This document shows, piece by piece, positions 46,601 to 56,858 of a DNA stretch of 64,000 nt (position 1 is the first letter of the stretch; each line of letters starts with the position of its first letter). Made by a program: the position numbers and the translations under genes. The notes beneath the pieces are model-generated. The model did not search any database. It saw only the letters and a program-made list of their open reading frames with translations, and was not told where the DNA came from. The DNA comes from Alcaligenes faecalis (GTDB lineage: Bacteria; Pseudomonadota; Gammaproteobacteria; Burkholderiales; Burkholderiaceae_B). The DNA is taken from assembly GCF_009497775.1 (NCBI RefSeq), contig NZ_CP031012.1:2728001-2792000 (forward strand). Direction: 5' to 3'.

Positions 46601-46635
46601 GCTGCGCTTCTTAAACATTTAACCAGGAGCTCATC

Positions 46636-46803
46636 ATGGCAAAAGGTATACGCGAAAAAATCAAACTCGAATCGTCCGCCGGTACGGGTCACTTCTACAC
46701 CACCACCAAAAACAAGCGCAACATGCCTGAAAAGATGGTGATCAAGAAATTTGACCCCGTCGTTCGCAAGCACGTCGAGTACAAAGAAACCAAGCTGCGT
46801 TAA
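46636..46803 (+). CDS. rpmG: Ribosomal protein bL33
   Basis: Large-subunit protein of 55 residues: it starts [20 protein letters not shown] and ends YKETKLR. It is the zinc-independent form without CxxC pairs, as in many proteobacteria. A CAGGAG ribosome-binding site lies upstream. The gene is read by eye from the sequence because it is very short. It is co-transcribed with rpmB. Confidence 0.97.
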   Translation: MAKGIREKIKLESSAGTGHFYTTTKNKRNMPEKMVIKKFDPVVRKHVEYKETKLR

Positions 46804-46836
46804 TTCGCGCCCCGCTCCTGCAGCGGATTGGTTTTC

Positions 46837-46869
46837 AAAAAAAGCCCCTGCCCTGCAGGGGCTTTTTTT
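46837..46869 (+). terminator. Terminator after rpmB-rpmG
   Basis: A 14-bp perfect stem with core AGCCCCTG/CAGGGGCT (46837-46850 with 46856-46869) ends in seven T. Confidence 0.95.
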
Positions 46870-47015
46870 GCCCTTCACAGGCTGCTGTGACAGGCCTGCC
46901 TCCTGTCTGCCATTACGCTCATGCACACTGCCTACCTTGCAGCCGTCCACAGCGAGATTTGCCCCGTATAATGGCGGATACTCCTTTACTTTTGTCTAAA
47001 ACGGTATTGCCACTC

Positions 47016-49673
47016 ATGCAGGAACGTTACAACCCCAGCGAGGTTGAACAACTCGCTCAGCAAAACTGGACCGATCGGGACGCCTATCGCGCCGTCGAAA
47101 ACGCCACCGCTCCCGATGGCTCGCTCAAACCCAAGTTTTACGCATGCTCCATGCTGCCCTACCCCAGCGGCAAGCTACACATGGGCCACGTGCGCAACTA
47201 CACCATCAACGACATGATGGCGCGCCAGCTACGCATGCGCGGTTTTAACGTTCTCATGCCCATGGGCTGGGATGCTTTTGGCATGCCCGCTGAAAACGCC
47301 GCCATCAAATCGCAAGTTCCGCCTGCAAAGTGGACTTACGACAACATTGCCTACATGAAAAAGCAGATGCAGGCGATGGGTCTGGCTATCGACTGGTCGC
47401 GCGAAATGTGCGCCTGCGATCCCGAGTACTACAAATGGAACCAGTGGCTGTTCCTGAAGATGCTGGAAAAAGGCATTGCCTACCGCAAGACCCAGACCGT
47501 GAACTGGGACCCGGTAGACCAAACCGTTCTGGCCAACGAACAGGTTATTGAAGGCCGTGGCTGGCGCTCGGGCGCGCTGGTTGAAAAGCGTGAAATCCCC
47601 GGCTACTACCTGCGCATTACCGACTACGCCGAAGAGCTGCTGGACACCGTGAAAACCGGCTTGCCCGGCTGGCCCGAGCGTGTGCGTCTGATGCAGGAAA
47701 ACTGGATCGGCAAGAGCCAGGGCGTGCGTTTTGCCTTCCCTCACGATATTCGTGACGAGCAAGGCCAACTGATTCAGGACGGTCGCCTCTTCGTGTTCAC
47801 CACCCGCGTGGACACCATCATGGGCGTGACCTTCTGTGCCGTTGCTCCTGAACACCCGCTGGCTGCCCTGGCTGCCCGCAACAATCCCGAGCTGACGGCC
47901 TTTATTGAAGAATGCAAGAAAGGTGGCACCACGGAAGCCGATATGGCTACCCGCGAGAAAGAAGGTCTGCCTACCGGCCTGATCGTCAAGCACCCACTGA
48001 CTGGCGCCGACGTTCCTGTCTGGGTCGGTAACTACGTCTTGATGAGCTACGGCGACGGTGCCGTCATGGGCGTTCCCGCTCACGACGAACGCGACTTCGC
48101 CTTTGCCCTGAAATACCAATTGCCCATTCAGCAAGTGATTGGCGTTGAAGGCAAAGAGTACGACGCCACCCAATGGCAAGACTGGTACGGCGACAAGCAG
48201 CAAGGTCAGACCATCAATTCCGGCAAGTACGACGGCCTGACGCACGTCGCTGCCGTGGATGCCATTGCGGCAGACCTGAATGCTCAAGAACTGGGCGAGA
48301 AACAAACCACCTACCGTCTGCGCGACTGGGGCATTTCCCGTCAGCGCTACTGGGGCACTCCTATCCCTATCATCCATTGCGATGATTGCGGCCCGGTTCC
48401 TGTTCCAGAAAAAGACCTGCCCGTGGTTCTGCCCGAAGAGCTGATTCCCGATGGCAGCGGCAACCCGCTGAACAAGCACGAAGCCTTCCTGAAGTGCGCT
48501 TGCCCCGCTTGCGGCAAACCGGCACGTCGCGAAACGGACACCATGGACACCTTTGTGGACTCGTCCTGGTACTTCCTGCGCTACACCACGCCCAAGCTGA
48601 ACGACTCCATGACCGATCAACGCACCGATTACTGGATGCCCATGGATCAGTACATCGGTGGTATCGAACACGCTGTGCTGCACTTGCTGTACGCCCGCTT
48701 CTGGACCAAAGTCATGCGCGACATGGGCCTGGTCAAGATTGACGAGCCCTTCACCCGCCTGCTGTGCCAGGGCATGGTGCTGAACCACAGCTACACCCGC
48801 CGCACACCTCAAGGTGGTATCGAATACTTCTGGCCTGAAACTGTCGAAAACGTCTACGACGAAAAAGGCGCGATTATCGGTGCCCGCTTGAAGAGCGATG
48901 GTCAGCCCGTGCAGTACAACGGCATTGGCACCATGTCCAAGTCCAAGAACAACGGCGTGGACCCACAGTCCCTGATCGACACGCTGGGTGCCGATACCGC
49001 TCGTCTGTTCATCATGTTCGCCAGCCCGCCAGAACAAACACTGGAGTGGTCGGATTCGGGCGTGGACGGGGCCAACCGCTTCCTGCGTCGCCTGTGGGCC
49101 TTCTGCTACAGCCACGCCGAAGCCCTGCGTGCCGGTAACGCCCAGGCGACCGACTGGAGCGATCTGGATGCGGCCGCCAAGCGTACCCGCCTGGAAATCC
49201 ACTCCTTGCTCAAGCAAGCCAATTACGACTACGAACGTATTCAATACAACACCGTAGTTTCGGCTTGCATGAAGATGCTCAACACCCTGGAACAGACTCA
49301 ATGGGAAGACACGCCTGCTGCACAACGTGCCCTGGCTGAAACCACGTCCATCCTGTTGCGCGTTCTGTATCCTGTGGTCCCACACATCACCTGGCAGTTG
49401 TGGCGTGAACTGGGTTGGGCAGACGGTCTGGGCGATATGCTGGATGCCCAATGGCCTGAAGTTGATGAACAAGCCCTGATTGCCGACGAAGTGGAGCTGA
49501 TGCTGCAAGTCAACGGCAAGCTGCGCGGTTCCCTGGTCGTGCCTCAGGGAGCGGAAAAAGCCGCCATTGAACAAGCCGCAGCCGAACACGCTGCCGTGCT
49601 CAAGTATCTGGAAGGCCGCCCCGCCAAGCGCATCATTGTGGTGCCTGGCAAACTCGTTAACGTCGTAGGTTAA
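47016..49673 (+). CDS. leuS: Leucyl-tRNA synthetase
   Basis: Class Ia aminoacyl-tRNA synthetase of 885 residues. The HIGH-type motif is in [20 protein letters not shown], and the KMSKS-type motif is [14 protein letters not shown]. The editing domain region includes [12 protein letters not shown] and [17 protein letters not shown]. Zinc-like cysteines are seen in HCDDCG and CACPACG. The frame is open to 46887, but the ATG at 47016 gives the family start [12 protein letters not shown] perfect TATAAT lies at 46967-46972, which would be a -10 element inside the longer frame. lptE follows after 2 bp. Confidence 0.97.
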   Translation: MQERYNPSEVEQLAQQNWTDRDAYRAVENATAPDGSLKPKFYACSMLPYPSGKLHMGHVRNYTINDMMARQLRMRGFNVLMPMGWDAFGMPAENAAIKSQVPPAKWTYDNIAYMKKQMQAMGLAIDWSREMCACDPEYYKWNQWLFLKMLEKGIAYRKTQTVNWDPVDQTVLANEQVIEGRGWRSGALVEKREIPGYYLRITDYAEELLDTVKTGLPGWPERVRLMQENWIGKSQGVRFAFPHDIRDEQGQLIQDGRLFVFTTRVDTIMGVTFCAVAPEHPLAALAARNNPELTAFIEECKKGGTTEADMATREKEGLPTGLIVKHPLTGADVPVWVGNYVLMSYGDGAVMGVPAHDERDFAFALKYQLPIQQVIGVEGKEYDATQWQDWYGDKQQGQTINSGKYDGLTHVAAVDAIAADLNAQELGEKQTTYRLRDWGISRQRYWGTPIPIIHCDDCGPVPVPEKDLPVVLPEELIPDGSGNPLNKHEAFLKCACPACGKPARRETDTMDTFVDSSWYFLRYTTPKLNDSMTDQRTDYWMPMDQYIGGIEHAVLHLLYARFWTKVMRDMGLVKIDEPFTRLLCQGMVLNHSYTRRTPQGGIEYFWPETVENVYDEKGAIIGARLKSDGQPVQYNGIGTMSKSKNNGVDPQSLIDTLGADTARLFIMFASPPEQTLEWSDSGVDGANRFLRRLWAFCYSHAEALRAGNAQATDWSDLDAAAKRTRLEIHSLLKQANYDYERIQYNTVVSACMKMLNTLEQTQWEDTPAAQRALAETTSILLRVLYPVVPHITWQLWRELGWADGLGDMLDAQWPEVDEQALIADEVELMLQVNGKLRGSLVVPQGAEKAAIEQAAAEHAAVLKYLEGRPAKRIIVVPGKLVNVVG

Positions 49674-49675
49674 TC

Positions 49676-50308
49676 ATGCACTTAGCCCGCCTGCTTCCTT
49701 CCAGCTCCTTGTCTGTTCCTGCACCCAGGTTCTGGGGACTGGCGGGCTTGATCCTCCTGCTCAGCCTTGTTCTGACAGCGTGTGGCTTTCACCTCAAAGG
49801 GGTGGCCCCGCTGCCGTTCCAGACGATCTACACCAACATTACGGATAACAGCGCGTTTGGTGCGAACCTGCGTCGAAACTTGCTGGCCAGCTCGCCTCAA
49901 ACCCGCTTTGTTGAAGATCCCAAAGACGCACAGGCCATCTTGCAGCAGCTATCCCACACCCGAAACCAGCGCGAAATCTCCATCAACGCCAAAGGTCAGG
50001 TCGAGGAATACGAGCTGCAATTGACCTTTGTGTTTGAACTGCTGGACTCCAAAGGCCGCGTGATTCTGCCTCCCACGACACTGAACGTCATCCGTGAAGT
50101 GCCGTACGATGCCGAAGCCGTACAAGCCAAGGACAGCGAAATCGAGATGATTTTCCGTGACATGGAACAGTCTCTGATCAACCGCACAGTACGTCGCCTG
50201 AGCTCGCCCGATGTGACCAGCGCCTACCATTTCATGAGCAGTCAGCCTGACGCCAGCTCCATGGAAGACATGGAACTGCTGCCTACTCGACAACAGGCAC
50301 CGCTGTAA
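49676..50308 (+). CDS. lptE: LPS-assembly lipoprotein LptE
   Basis: Outer-membrane lipoprotein that plugs LptD and helps insert lipopolysaccharide. It has 210 residues. A long signal segment (about 20-34) ends in the lipobox LTAC, followed by GFHLKGVAPLPFQTIYTN, the family hallmark. The conserved YELQLTFVFELLD and VLDDD-like FRDMEQSLINRTVRRL regions follow. It sits in the standard leuS-lptE-holA order and starts 2 bp after leuS. Confidence 0.93.
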   Translation: MHLARLLPSSSLSVPAPRFWGLAGLILLLSLVLTACGFHLKGVAPLPFQTIYTNITDNSAFGANLRRNLLASSPQTRFVEDPKDAQAILQQLSHTRNQREISINAKGQVEEYELQLTFVFELLDSKGRVILPPTTLNVIREVPYDAEAVQAKDSEIEMIFRDMEQSLINRTVRRLSSPDVTSAYHFMSSQPDASSMEDMELLPTRQQAPL

Positions 50309-50310
50309 AA

Positions 50311-51372
50311 ATGGGACGCAGGGCCGACCACGACACCTTGCTGCGCGAACTGGCCACGCCATCCGCAGCCTTCCAACCGCTTTATGTGGTGTCCGGTGAC
50401 GAGCCCCTCCTGCTGGTTGAAGCCGCCGATGCGGTGCGCGCTCGCGCCCGCCAGGACGGCTTTACCGAGCGCAGCAGCTTTACCCTGGATGCACGGGCCG
50501 ACTGGTCACAGTTGTTTGCTGTCGCCCAGAACATTTCCCTGTTTGGTGATCAAAAGCTGGTGGATGTGAGCATTCCCAGCGGCAAACCCGGCAAGCCGGG
50601 CGGCGATGCCCTGCAAAAGCTGTGCGAGCTGATCAGCGGCGGACAAATGGATGGCACCAGCTTTCTGATTCAACTTCCCCGCCTGGACAAGGCCACGCGC
50701 AATAGCAAATGGTGCCAGGCTCTGGAACAGGTGGCCTGCTGGGTTGAAATTCAGCCCATCAGCCGCAACTCCCTGGCTGGCTGGATTGCCCAGCGCCTCA
50801 AAGTCCAGGACCAAAGCCTGGAGCGCAACAGCCTGGAGTGGATGGCCGACAAGGTTGAGGGCAACCTCCTGGCCGCCCATCAGGAAATTCAGAAACTGGC
50901 CCTGATTTACCCACCCGGCCAGCTCAGCCAGGAAGAACTGGAAAACGCGGTTCTGAACGTAGCACGCTACAGCGTGTTTGATCTGCGCGACTCCATGCTG
51001 GCCGGCCAAAGCCAACGCGCCCTGACGGTGCTTGATGGCTTGCAGGCAGAAGGCGAAGCCCTGCCCCTGGTCCTGTGGGCAGTAGGCGAAGAAGTGCGTA
51101 CCCTGGCCCGTTTGTCACAAGCGCGTCAGCAAGGGCAGGACCTGTCCAACCTGTTTCGCCAATACCGCATTTTTGGCCCGCGCGAAAAACTCGTCCGTCA
51201 GGCCCTGGACCGCATCCCGCCTCAAAGCTGGCCCGCTTCGGTTCTGCATGCACACGATATAGACCGTTTGATCAAAGGCCTGCACCCCAACGGACGTCAG
51301 CAAGACCCGTGGGAAGAAATGCGCCGCCTGACCATGCGTATCGCGGTCGCGACACAAGCGCCCCGCCGCTAA
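50311..51372 (+). CDS. holA: DNA polymerase III subunit delta
   Basis: Clamp-loader subunit that opens the beta sliding clamp, 353 residues. The N-terminal PLYVVSGDEPLLLVEAADAV and the segment VEGNLLAAHQEIQKLALIYP are characteristic of HolA. AVLNVARYSVFDLRDSMLAG follows in the C-terminal half. It starts 2 bp after lptE. proA follows after a 69-bp gap. Confidence 0.95.
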   Translation: MGRRADHDTLLRELATPSAAFQPLYVVSGDEPLLLVEAADAVRARARQDGFTERSSFTLDARADWSQLFAVAQNISLFGDQKLVDVSIPSGKPGKPGGDALQKLCELISGGQMDGTSFLIQLPRLDKATRNSKWCQALEQVACWVEIQPISRNSLAGWIAQRLKVQDQSLERNSLEWMADKVEGNLLAAHQEIQKLALIYPPGQLSQEELENAVLNVARYSVFDLRDSMLAGQSQRALTVLDGLQAEGEALPLVLWAVGEEVRTLARLSQARQQGQDLSNLFRQYRIFGPREKLVRQALDRIPPQSWPASVLHAHDIDRLIKGLHPNGRQQDPWEEMRRLTMRIAVATQAPRR

Positions 51373-51441
51373 GCGTCCGATACCCCCTTAACCTCTTAAT
51401 TGTTGCGATAATGCTCTCTTGAACCGGAGAGTTACACGGCT

Positions 51442-52737
51442 ATGAACGATATCACCCAGTCCTCTGCCGCCACCCAGGTCGGCGATCTGTCTTCCATGAT
51501 GCAAGATTTGGGCAAGCGCGCCCAGCTTGCTGCCCGTCGCATGCGCGCCGCCACTGGCAAAGCCAAGGCCGACGCCCTGCGCTATATGGCTGATGCCCTG
51601 ATTGAGCAGAAAGCCCAGTTGCAAGCAGCCAACGAGCTGGACTTGCAAGCGGCACGTGAACGTCAGATTGCCCCGGCCATGATCGAGCGTCTGGTCCTGT
51701 CGGATCGTGCCCTGGAAATTATGACCACAGGCCTGCGTCAGATTGCAGACATGGACGATCCGGTTGGCCAGATCAGCGCCTCGCGTACCCGTCCTAACGG
51801 CATGCGTGTCGCTCAGATGCGTGTGCCATTGGGTGTGATCGGCATCATTTACGAATCGCGCCCCAATGTCACCATTGACGCCGCCGCCCTGTGCCTGAAA
51901 TCCGGCAATGCCACGATTCTGCGCGGCGGCAGCGAAGCGTTTCACTCCAACCAGGCTCTGGCCCAGATTATCTCCAGCAGCCTGGAACGTGCTGGTTTGC
52001 CCAAAGAAGCCGTACAAGTGGTTCCCACCACGGATCGCGATGCTGTTGGCCTGCTCGTAACCATGAACGACTACGTGGACGTGATTGTCCCGCGTGGTGG
52101 CAAGAGCCTGATCCAACGACTGAGCGCCGAAGCAACGGTTCCTCTGATCAAGCATCTGGACGGCAACTGCCACGTCTATGTGGATGAATTTGCCGATCTG
52201 GAAAAAGCGACCCGCATCGTGTTCAATGCCAAGACCTATCGCTACGGTATTTGCGGCACCATGGAAACCTTGCTGGTTCACCGCAGCATTGCACCGGCTT
52301 TCCTGCCAGAAATGGCCCGCCAATTGCAGGAAAAAGGGGTGGAGCTGCGTGGCTGTGAGCAGACCCGCGCTCTGGTCGCCAACGTGGCCCCTGCCACCGA
52401 GGAAGACTGGGAAACCGAATTTGCCGCAGCCATTCTGGCAATCCGTATTGTGGATTCCATGGACCAGGCCATGGACCATATTGCCCAGTACAGCTCCGAG
52501 CACACAGAATCCATCGTGACGGAAAACCTGAGTCTGGCCGAGCGCTTCCAGCGCGAAGTGGACTCCAGCTCCGTCATGGTGAACCTGCCTACCTGTTTTG
52601 CCGATGGCTTCGAGTACGGCCTGGGTGCAGAAATCGGTATTTCCACCAACCGTCTTCACGCCCGTGGCCCGGTTGGCCTGGAAGGTTTGACGACCTACAA
52701 ATGGGTCTTGCATGGCAATGGCCAAATGCGTGGTTAA
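51442..52737 (+). CDS. proA: Gamma-glutamyl phosphate reductase
   Basis: NADPH-dependent enzyme of proline synthesis that makes glutamate semialdehyde. It has 431 residues. The motifs [40 protein letters not shown] and the terminal [20 protein letters not shown] are intact. The catalytic cysteine is in [16 protein letters not shown]. proB is not in the window. hemJ follows after 3 bp. Proline supply fits the osmotic genes elsewhere in the window. Confidence 0.97.
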   Translation: MNDITQSSAATQVGDLSSMMQDLGKRAQLAARRMRAATGKAKADALRYMADALIEQKAQLQAANELDLQAARERQIAPAMIERLVLSDRALEIMTTGLRQIADMDDPVGQISASRTRPNGMRVAQMRVPLGVIGIIYESRPNVTIDAAALCLKSGNATILRGGSEAFHSNQALAQIISSSLERAGLPKEAVQVVPTTDRDAVGLLVTMNDYVDVIVPRGGKSLIQRLSAEATVPLIKHLDGNCHVYVDEFADLEKATRIVFNAKTYRYGICGTMETLLVHRSIAPAFLPEMARQLQEKGVELRGCEQTRALVANVAPATEEDWETEFAAAILAIRIVDSMDQAMDHIAQYSSEHTESIVTENLSLAERFQREVDSSSVMVNLPTCFADGFEYGLGAEIGISTNRLHARGPVGLEGLTTYKWVLHGNGQMRG

Positions 52738-52740
52738 ATC

Positions 52741-53157
52741 ATGCTTTGGCTAAAAACATTTCACATCTTGTTTGTGACCTCCTGGTTTGCCGGGCTGTTC
52801 TACCTGCCCCGCATCTATGTCAATCTGGCCCAGGAGCAAGATGCCAAGACCTATGAAACGCTCTTGGGCATGGCCCGGCGCCTGTATCGCTTTATGGCCC
52901 CTTTGGCCATTTTGACTTTGCTGACAGGCCTGGGATTGTTTTTGTATTACGGCATAGGCAAAGGACAGGGCTGGATGCACGCCAAACTGACCCTGGTTTT
53001 GATCCTGTTTGCCTTTCACGGTGTGTGCGGACGCTATCTGCGGCAGTTCCAGCAAGGGCAACAAAGCCGCTCACACGTATTCTTCCGCTGGTTCAATGAA
53101 ATTCCGGTCATCGTTCTGCTGCTGGTCCTCATCCTGGTGGTTATAAAACCCTTCTAA
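52741..53157 (+). CDS. hemJ: HemJ-type protoporphyrinogen oxidase (CopD-like)
   Basis: Small inner-membrane protein of 138 residues with four hydrophobic segments. The first segment FHILFVTSWFAGLFYLPRIY and the later WMHAKLTLVLILFAFHG carry the conserved His and Lys of the HemJ/UPF0093 family. It converts protoporphyrinogen IX to protoporphyrin IX in many proteobacteria that lack HemG and HemY. It is tightly packed between proA (3 bp) and the methyltransferase gene (10 bp), so the three are likely one transcript. Confidence 0.88.
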   Translation: MLWLKTFHILFVTSWFAGLFYLPRIYVNLAQEQDAKTYETLLGMARRLYRFMAPLAILTLLTGLGLFLYYGIGKGQGWMHAKLTLVLILFAFHGVCGRYLRQFQQGQQSRSHVFFRWFNEIPVIVLLLVLILVVIKPF

Positions 53158-53167
53158 TACCTTATTC

Positions 53168-56080
53168 ATGTCAGACCAATCTGAACGCAAGACACTAAGC
53201 CTGAACCCAGGCCCTAAAAAGAAAGCCAGCAATGCGGAACCCCGCGTGCGCTCGGGTGCGCGCGCACGTGCGGCCAGCCTGCAGCAAGACCGCCAGGGCG
53301 GCCCCAAGCGCGAGGCCCGCCCTTACGTAGAAAAACGTGACCAGGACCGCCGCGAGCGCCCTGCTTTCAACCGCGACCGCGCAGATCGTCCCCAATCGGG
53401 TGAGCGTCGTGAGTTCTCCGGCGAACGCCGTGAACGCCCGGCATTCAACCGTGACCGTGAGAGCCGCCCTCAGTCTGGCGAACGTCGCGAATTCTCCGGT
53501 GAACGCCGTGAGCGTCCAGCATTTAACCGCGATCGTGACAGCCGTCCCCAATCGGGCGAACGTCGTGAGTTCTCTGGCGAACGCCGCGAACGTCCCGCAT
53601 TTAACCGTGACCGTGACAGCCGCCCGCAATCCGGTGAACGTCGCGAATTCTCCGGTGAACGCCGTGAGCGTCCCGCATTTAACCGCGATCGTGACAGCCG
53701 TCCCCAATCGGGTGAACGTCGCGAGTTTTCCGGTGAGCGCCGCGAGCGTCCCGCATTCAACCGCGATCATGACAGCCGTCCCCAATCGGGTGAGCGTCGC
53801 GAGTTTTCCGGGGAGCGCCACGAGCGTCCCGCATTCGACCGCAACCGCGAAGGCCGTCCTCAATCGAGCGAACGTCGTGAGTTCTCCGGCGAACGCCGCG
53901 AACGTCCCGCATTCAACCGTGACCGTGACAGCCGCCCACAATCGGGTGAACGTCGCGAGTTCTCCGGTGAACGCCGCGAGCGTCCCGCATTCAACCGTGA
54001 CCGTGACAGCCGTCCGCAATCGGGCGAACGTCGTGAGTTCTCCGGTGAGCGCCGTGAGCGTCCAGCATTCGACCGCAACCGCGAAGACCGCCCACAATCC
54101 GGTGAACGTCGTGAGTTCTCGGGCGAGCGTCGCGAACGCCCCGCATTCAACCGCGACCGTGACAGCCGCCCACAATCCGGTGAACGTCGTGAGTTCTCTG
54201 GCGAACGCCGCGAGCGTCCAGCATTCAACCGTGACCGTGACAGCCGCCCTCAATCGGGTGAGCGTCGTGAGTTCTCCGGTGAACGCCGTGAGCGCCCAGC
54301 ATTCGACCGCAACCGCGAAGACCGCCCACAATCCGGTGAACGTCGTGAGTTCTCGGGCGAGCGTCGCGAACGCCCCGCATTCAACCGTGACCGTGACAGC
54401 CGTCCACAATCGGGGGAACGTCGTGAGTTCTCCGGTGAACGCCGCGAGCGTCCAGCATTCAACCGTGACGGCCGCCCGCAATCCGGTGAACGTCGCGAAT
54501 TCTCTGGTGAACGCCGTGAACGCCCCGCATTCGACCGCAACCGCGAAGGCCGTCCGCAATCCGGCGAGCGTCGTGAGTTCTCCGGTGAGCGCCGCGAACG
54601 TCCCACATTTAACCGTGACCGTGACAGCCGCCCTCAAACGGGTGAACGTCGCAATTTCTCGGGTGAACGCCGCGAACGTCCGGCCTTCAAGGGCGACAAC
54701 GAATCTTCGGAGCGTACCCCTGCCGGCAAGATGCCCAGCAAGCTTTTTAGCCCGGCCGGTGACTCCGATGCCTTTCCTCAGTATGTCTCGCCTATCCAGC
54801 GTGTAGACAGCCCCCAGGCCCCCAAGCCCGGTCAGCGCCTGCCCGATAGCAATATCGAGCAAAACGAGCGCGTCCAGGTCAAGGCCCTGCAAGGCGAACG
54901 CTACCGCCTGTTTGCTCCCTGCCCACAAGGGCTGGAAGAGGCGCTGTCGCTGGAACTGCAAGCACTGGGTTACGAGAACGTCCAAACCGGTCGTGCTGGT
55001 TGCCATTTTGACGCAGACTGGATCGGTGTCATGCGCGCCAACCTGTCCTCGCGACTGGCTACACGCATTTTGCTGGAAGTCTCGCACGCTCCTGTCACCA
55101 ACGAGGAAGACATTCTGGCCCTGGCCCGCGTGACTCCCTGGGAGCGCTGGTTCGGCCCCGAGCAGACACTGCGTGTCGACACCTCGGCCGTACGCAGCCC
55201 CATGCAAAGCCTGCAGTACTGCAATCTGCGCGCCAAAGACGGGATTTGTGACCGCCTGCGTGATCTGGAAGGCGCACGTCCTTCCATCGATACCGTACGC
55301 CCGGATGCCAAGGTGCATTTGTTCCTGGACGAGACCAGTGCCACCTTCTATCTGGACACCAGTGGCGAGTCCCTGTTCAAGCGCGGCTGGCGTCATGACA
55401 AGGGCGATGCGCCTTTGCGTGAAAACCTGGCAGCGGGCCTGCTGGCCCTGTCTGGCTGGGACCCCAGCAAGCCTTTGATCGACCCTTTCTGCGGTAGTGG
55501 CACGATTCTGATCGAAGCCGCCTGGATGGCTTTGGGCGCACCTCCCGGAATCTGGCGCCCCTTCCACTTCGAGCGTCTGCGTTGCCACGATCAGCGTTTG
55601 TGGCGTGACATCAAGGACGAAGCGCGCTCCATGATCGCTCCTCGCCTGGATACGCCGCTGATTGGCTACGACATCAACCCCACCGTTCTGGATGCTGCCC
55701 GTTCCAACCTGGAGCGCTCGCACCTGACGCTGGAGACGATTCGTTTCGAGCAAGGCGATGCCCTGAAGATTCGCCCGGAAACAGAAGCCGGCTGGATTGT
55801 CACCAATCCTCCTTACGGCGAACGTCTGGAACATCAGGACGAGGACTTCTGGCCAAACTGGGCCAGCAACCTCAAGCAAAACTTCGCCAACTGGAGCGTG
55901 AACATGATCAGCAGCGACCTGGAGCTGCCGCGTCATATGCGCCTCAAGCCCAAGCGTCGTTACCCGCTGTACAACGGCGCTCTGGACTGCCGCCTGTTCT
56001 GCTTTGACATGGTTCCGGCCAGTTATCGCAATAACGAGGCCGCCTCGGACGCCAGCGAAGACTCGGCCAGCGCCGAATAA
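53168..56080 (+). CDS. THUMP-domain rRNA methyltransferase (RlmL type) with giant repeat region
   Basis: Predicted 23S rRNA guanine-N2 methyltransferase, 970 residues, with an enormous N-terminal extension. Residues 1-67 are basic and disordered. Residues 68-507 are 17 tandem copies of a 26-residue unit (consensus core RPQSGERREFSGERRERP). A short linker runs to about 575. Then come a THUMP-like domain (FAPCPQGLEEALSLELQALG) and a Rossmann methyltransferase with DPFCGSGTILIEAA (772 on) and NPPYGER (880-886). The catalytic part resembles the N-terminal half of E. coli RlmL, which makes m2G2445. Ordinary relatives lack about 450 of these residues. The extension probably binds RNA. Confidence 0.9.
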   Translation: MSDQSERKTLSLNPGPKKKASNAEPRVRSGARARAASLQQDRQGGPKREARPYVEKRDQDRRERPAFNRDRADRPQSGERREFSGERRERPAFNRDRESRPQSGERREFSGERRERPAFNRDRDSRPQSGERREFSGERRERPAFNRDRDSRPQSGERREFSGERRERPAFNRDRDSRPQSGERREFSGERRERPAFNRDHDSRPQSGERREFSGERHERPAFDRNREGRPQSSERREFSGERRERPAFNRDRDSRPQSGERREFSGERRERPAFNRDRDSRPQSGERREFSGERRERPAFDRNREDRPQSGERREFSGERRERPAFNRDRDSRPQSGERREFSGERRERPAFNRDRDSRPQSGERREFSGERRERPAFDRNREDRPQSGERREFSGERRERPAFNRDRDSRPQSGERREFSGERRERPAFNRDGRPQSGERREFSGERRERPAFDRNREGRPQSGERREFSGERRERPTFNRDRDSRPQTGERRNFSGERRERPAFKGDNESSERTPAGKMPSKLFSPAGDSDAFPQYVSPIQRVDSPQAPKPGQRLPDSNIEQNERVQVKALQGERYRLFAPCPQGLEEALSLELQALGYENVQTGRAGCHFDADWIGVMRANLSSRLATRILLEVSHAPVTNEEDILALARVTPWERWFGPEQTLRVDTSAVRSPMQSLQYCNLRAKDGICDRLRDLEGARPSIDTVRPDAKVHLFLDETSATFYLDTSGESLFKRGWRHDKGDAPLRENLAAGLLALSGWDPSKPLIDPFCGSGTILIEAAWMALGAPPGIWRPFHFERLRCHDQRLWRDIKDEARSMIAPRLDTPLIGYDINPTVLDAARSNLERSHLTLETIRFEQGDALKIRPETEAGWIVTNPPYGERLEHQDEDFWPNWASNLKQNFANWSVNMISSDLELPRHMRLKPKRRYPLYNGALDCRLFCFDMVPASYRNNEAASDASEDSASAE
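53369..54688. repeat. 17-copy 78-bp coding minisatellite
   Basis: Seventeen in-frame units of 78 bp (unit 15 is 72 bp) encode residues 68-507 of the methyltransferase. Two alternating forms exist, starting NRDRDS or DRNRE(D/G). Most copies differ at third codon positions while the peptide hardly changes. Units 10 (54071-54148) and 13 (54305-54382) are identical in DNA. Each unit has about eight Arg, six Asp/Glu and two Phe. Confidence 0.97.
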
Positions 56081-56105
56081 GCGTCAAGCCATCTTGCACA
56101 AGGCA

Positions 56106-56142
56106 ACAAGGGCCAAGTCCATGAAAATGGCTTGGCCCTTGT
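56106..56142 (+). terminator. Hairpin after the methyltransferase gene
   Basis: A 12-bp perfect stem ACAAGGGCCAAG/CTTGGCCCTTGT (56106-56117 with 56131-56142) is followed by TTATT. It is a probable terminator of the proA-hemJ-methyltransferase transcript. Confidence 0.75.
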
Positions 56143-56296
56143 TTATTGGGACAAGCTCCCCATCTATCTTGAGTACTTTTCCACCCTTTTGGGGCCCGCT
56201 CGATAGCAGGCCTGCTGTTCCAGCCCTGAACCGGCAGCATTCCGTTAGGCAGCGATATACGCGATAATGGCAGTCTTCCCTGCCTCAAGACGCACC

Positions 56297-56815
56297 ATGA
56301 CACCCACACTCACTACTCCTGGCCGCTGGCGACGCTTTGCCTGCATGATGTATGAATCCATCCTGCTGTTTGGCGTTATTTTCACCACCGGCTATCTGTT
56401 TGATACCTTGACCCAAAGCCGTAGCGGCCTGGATCTGCGTCATGTGCGTCAGGTCGTTCTGTTTATTGCACTGGGGATTTATTTTGTGCTGTGCTGGCGC
56501 AAAGTGGGCCAGACCCTGCCCATGAAAACCTGGCACATGCGACTGGTAGATGAGCAAGGCCAGATTCCTGCCCTGCGCACCCTGCTGCTGCGTTATATTC
56601 TGCTATGGCCCCTGCCCTTGCTGGGGGCCTTGCTGGTTCAGCTTCTGTCTGGCTACACAGGCTATGCGTCCACGGACCTTCTTATCGTGTTTACGCCTTT
56701 TCTGAACTTTATCTGGACCTGGTTCGACAAGGACCAGCAGTTCCTGCACGACCGTCTTAGCAAGACTCGTCTGATCGATGCGCGCCCTACCCGTGTTACT
56801 TCGGCAGCCACCTGA
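56297..56815 (+). CDS. RDD-family membrane protein
   Basis: Small integral membrane protein of 172 residues. The RDD start (PGRWRRFACMMYESILLFGV) and three to four hydrophobic segments are visible, with VGQTLPMKTWHMRLVDEQGQ between them and a terminal FLHDRLSKTRLID. The family's role is unclear; some members act in ion or stress tolerance. The frame also opens at 56267, but the ATG at 56297 gives the usual short N-terminus. hslO follows after 43 bp. Confidence 0.83.
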   Translation: MTPTLTTPGRWRRFACMMYESILLFGVIFTTGYLFDTLTQSRSGLDLRHVRQVVLFIALGIYFVLCWRKVGQTLPMKTWHMRLVDEQGQIPALRTLLLRYILLWPLPLLGALLVQLLSGYTGYASTDLLIVFTPFLNFIWTWFDKDQQFLHDRLSKTRLIDARPTRVTSAAT

Positions 56816-56858
56816 GCAGGCAGGCTGCCTCTTCATTTTTTAGTAGTACAGCAAAGTC

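Noticed and set aside
47229..49589. Long minus-strand open frame (786 codons) opposite leuS.
   Set aside because: It is an antisense shadow of a GC-rich conserved gene; its translation resembles no family.
53195..55936. A 913-codon open frame on the minus strand and a 489-codon frame in another plus frame over the methyltransferase gene.
   Set aside because: The 78-bp repeat is a multiple of three and has no stop in several frames, so every frame stays open by construction. The methyltransferase frame has the conserved domains and the others do not.
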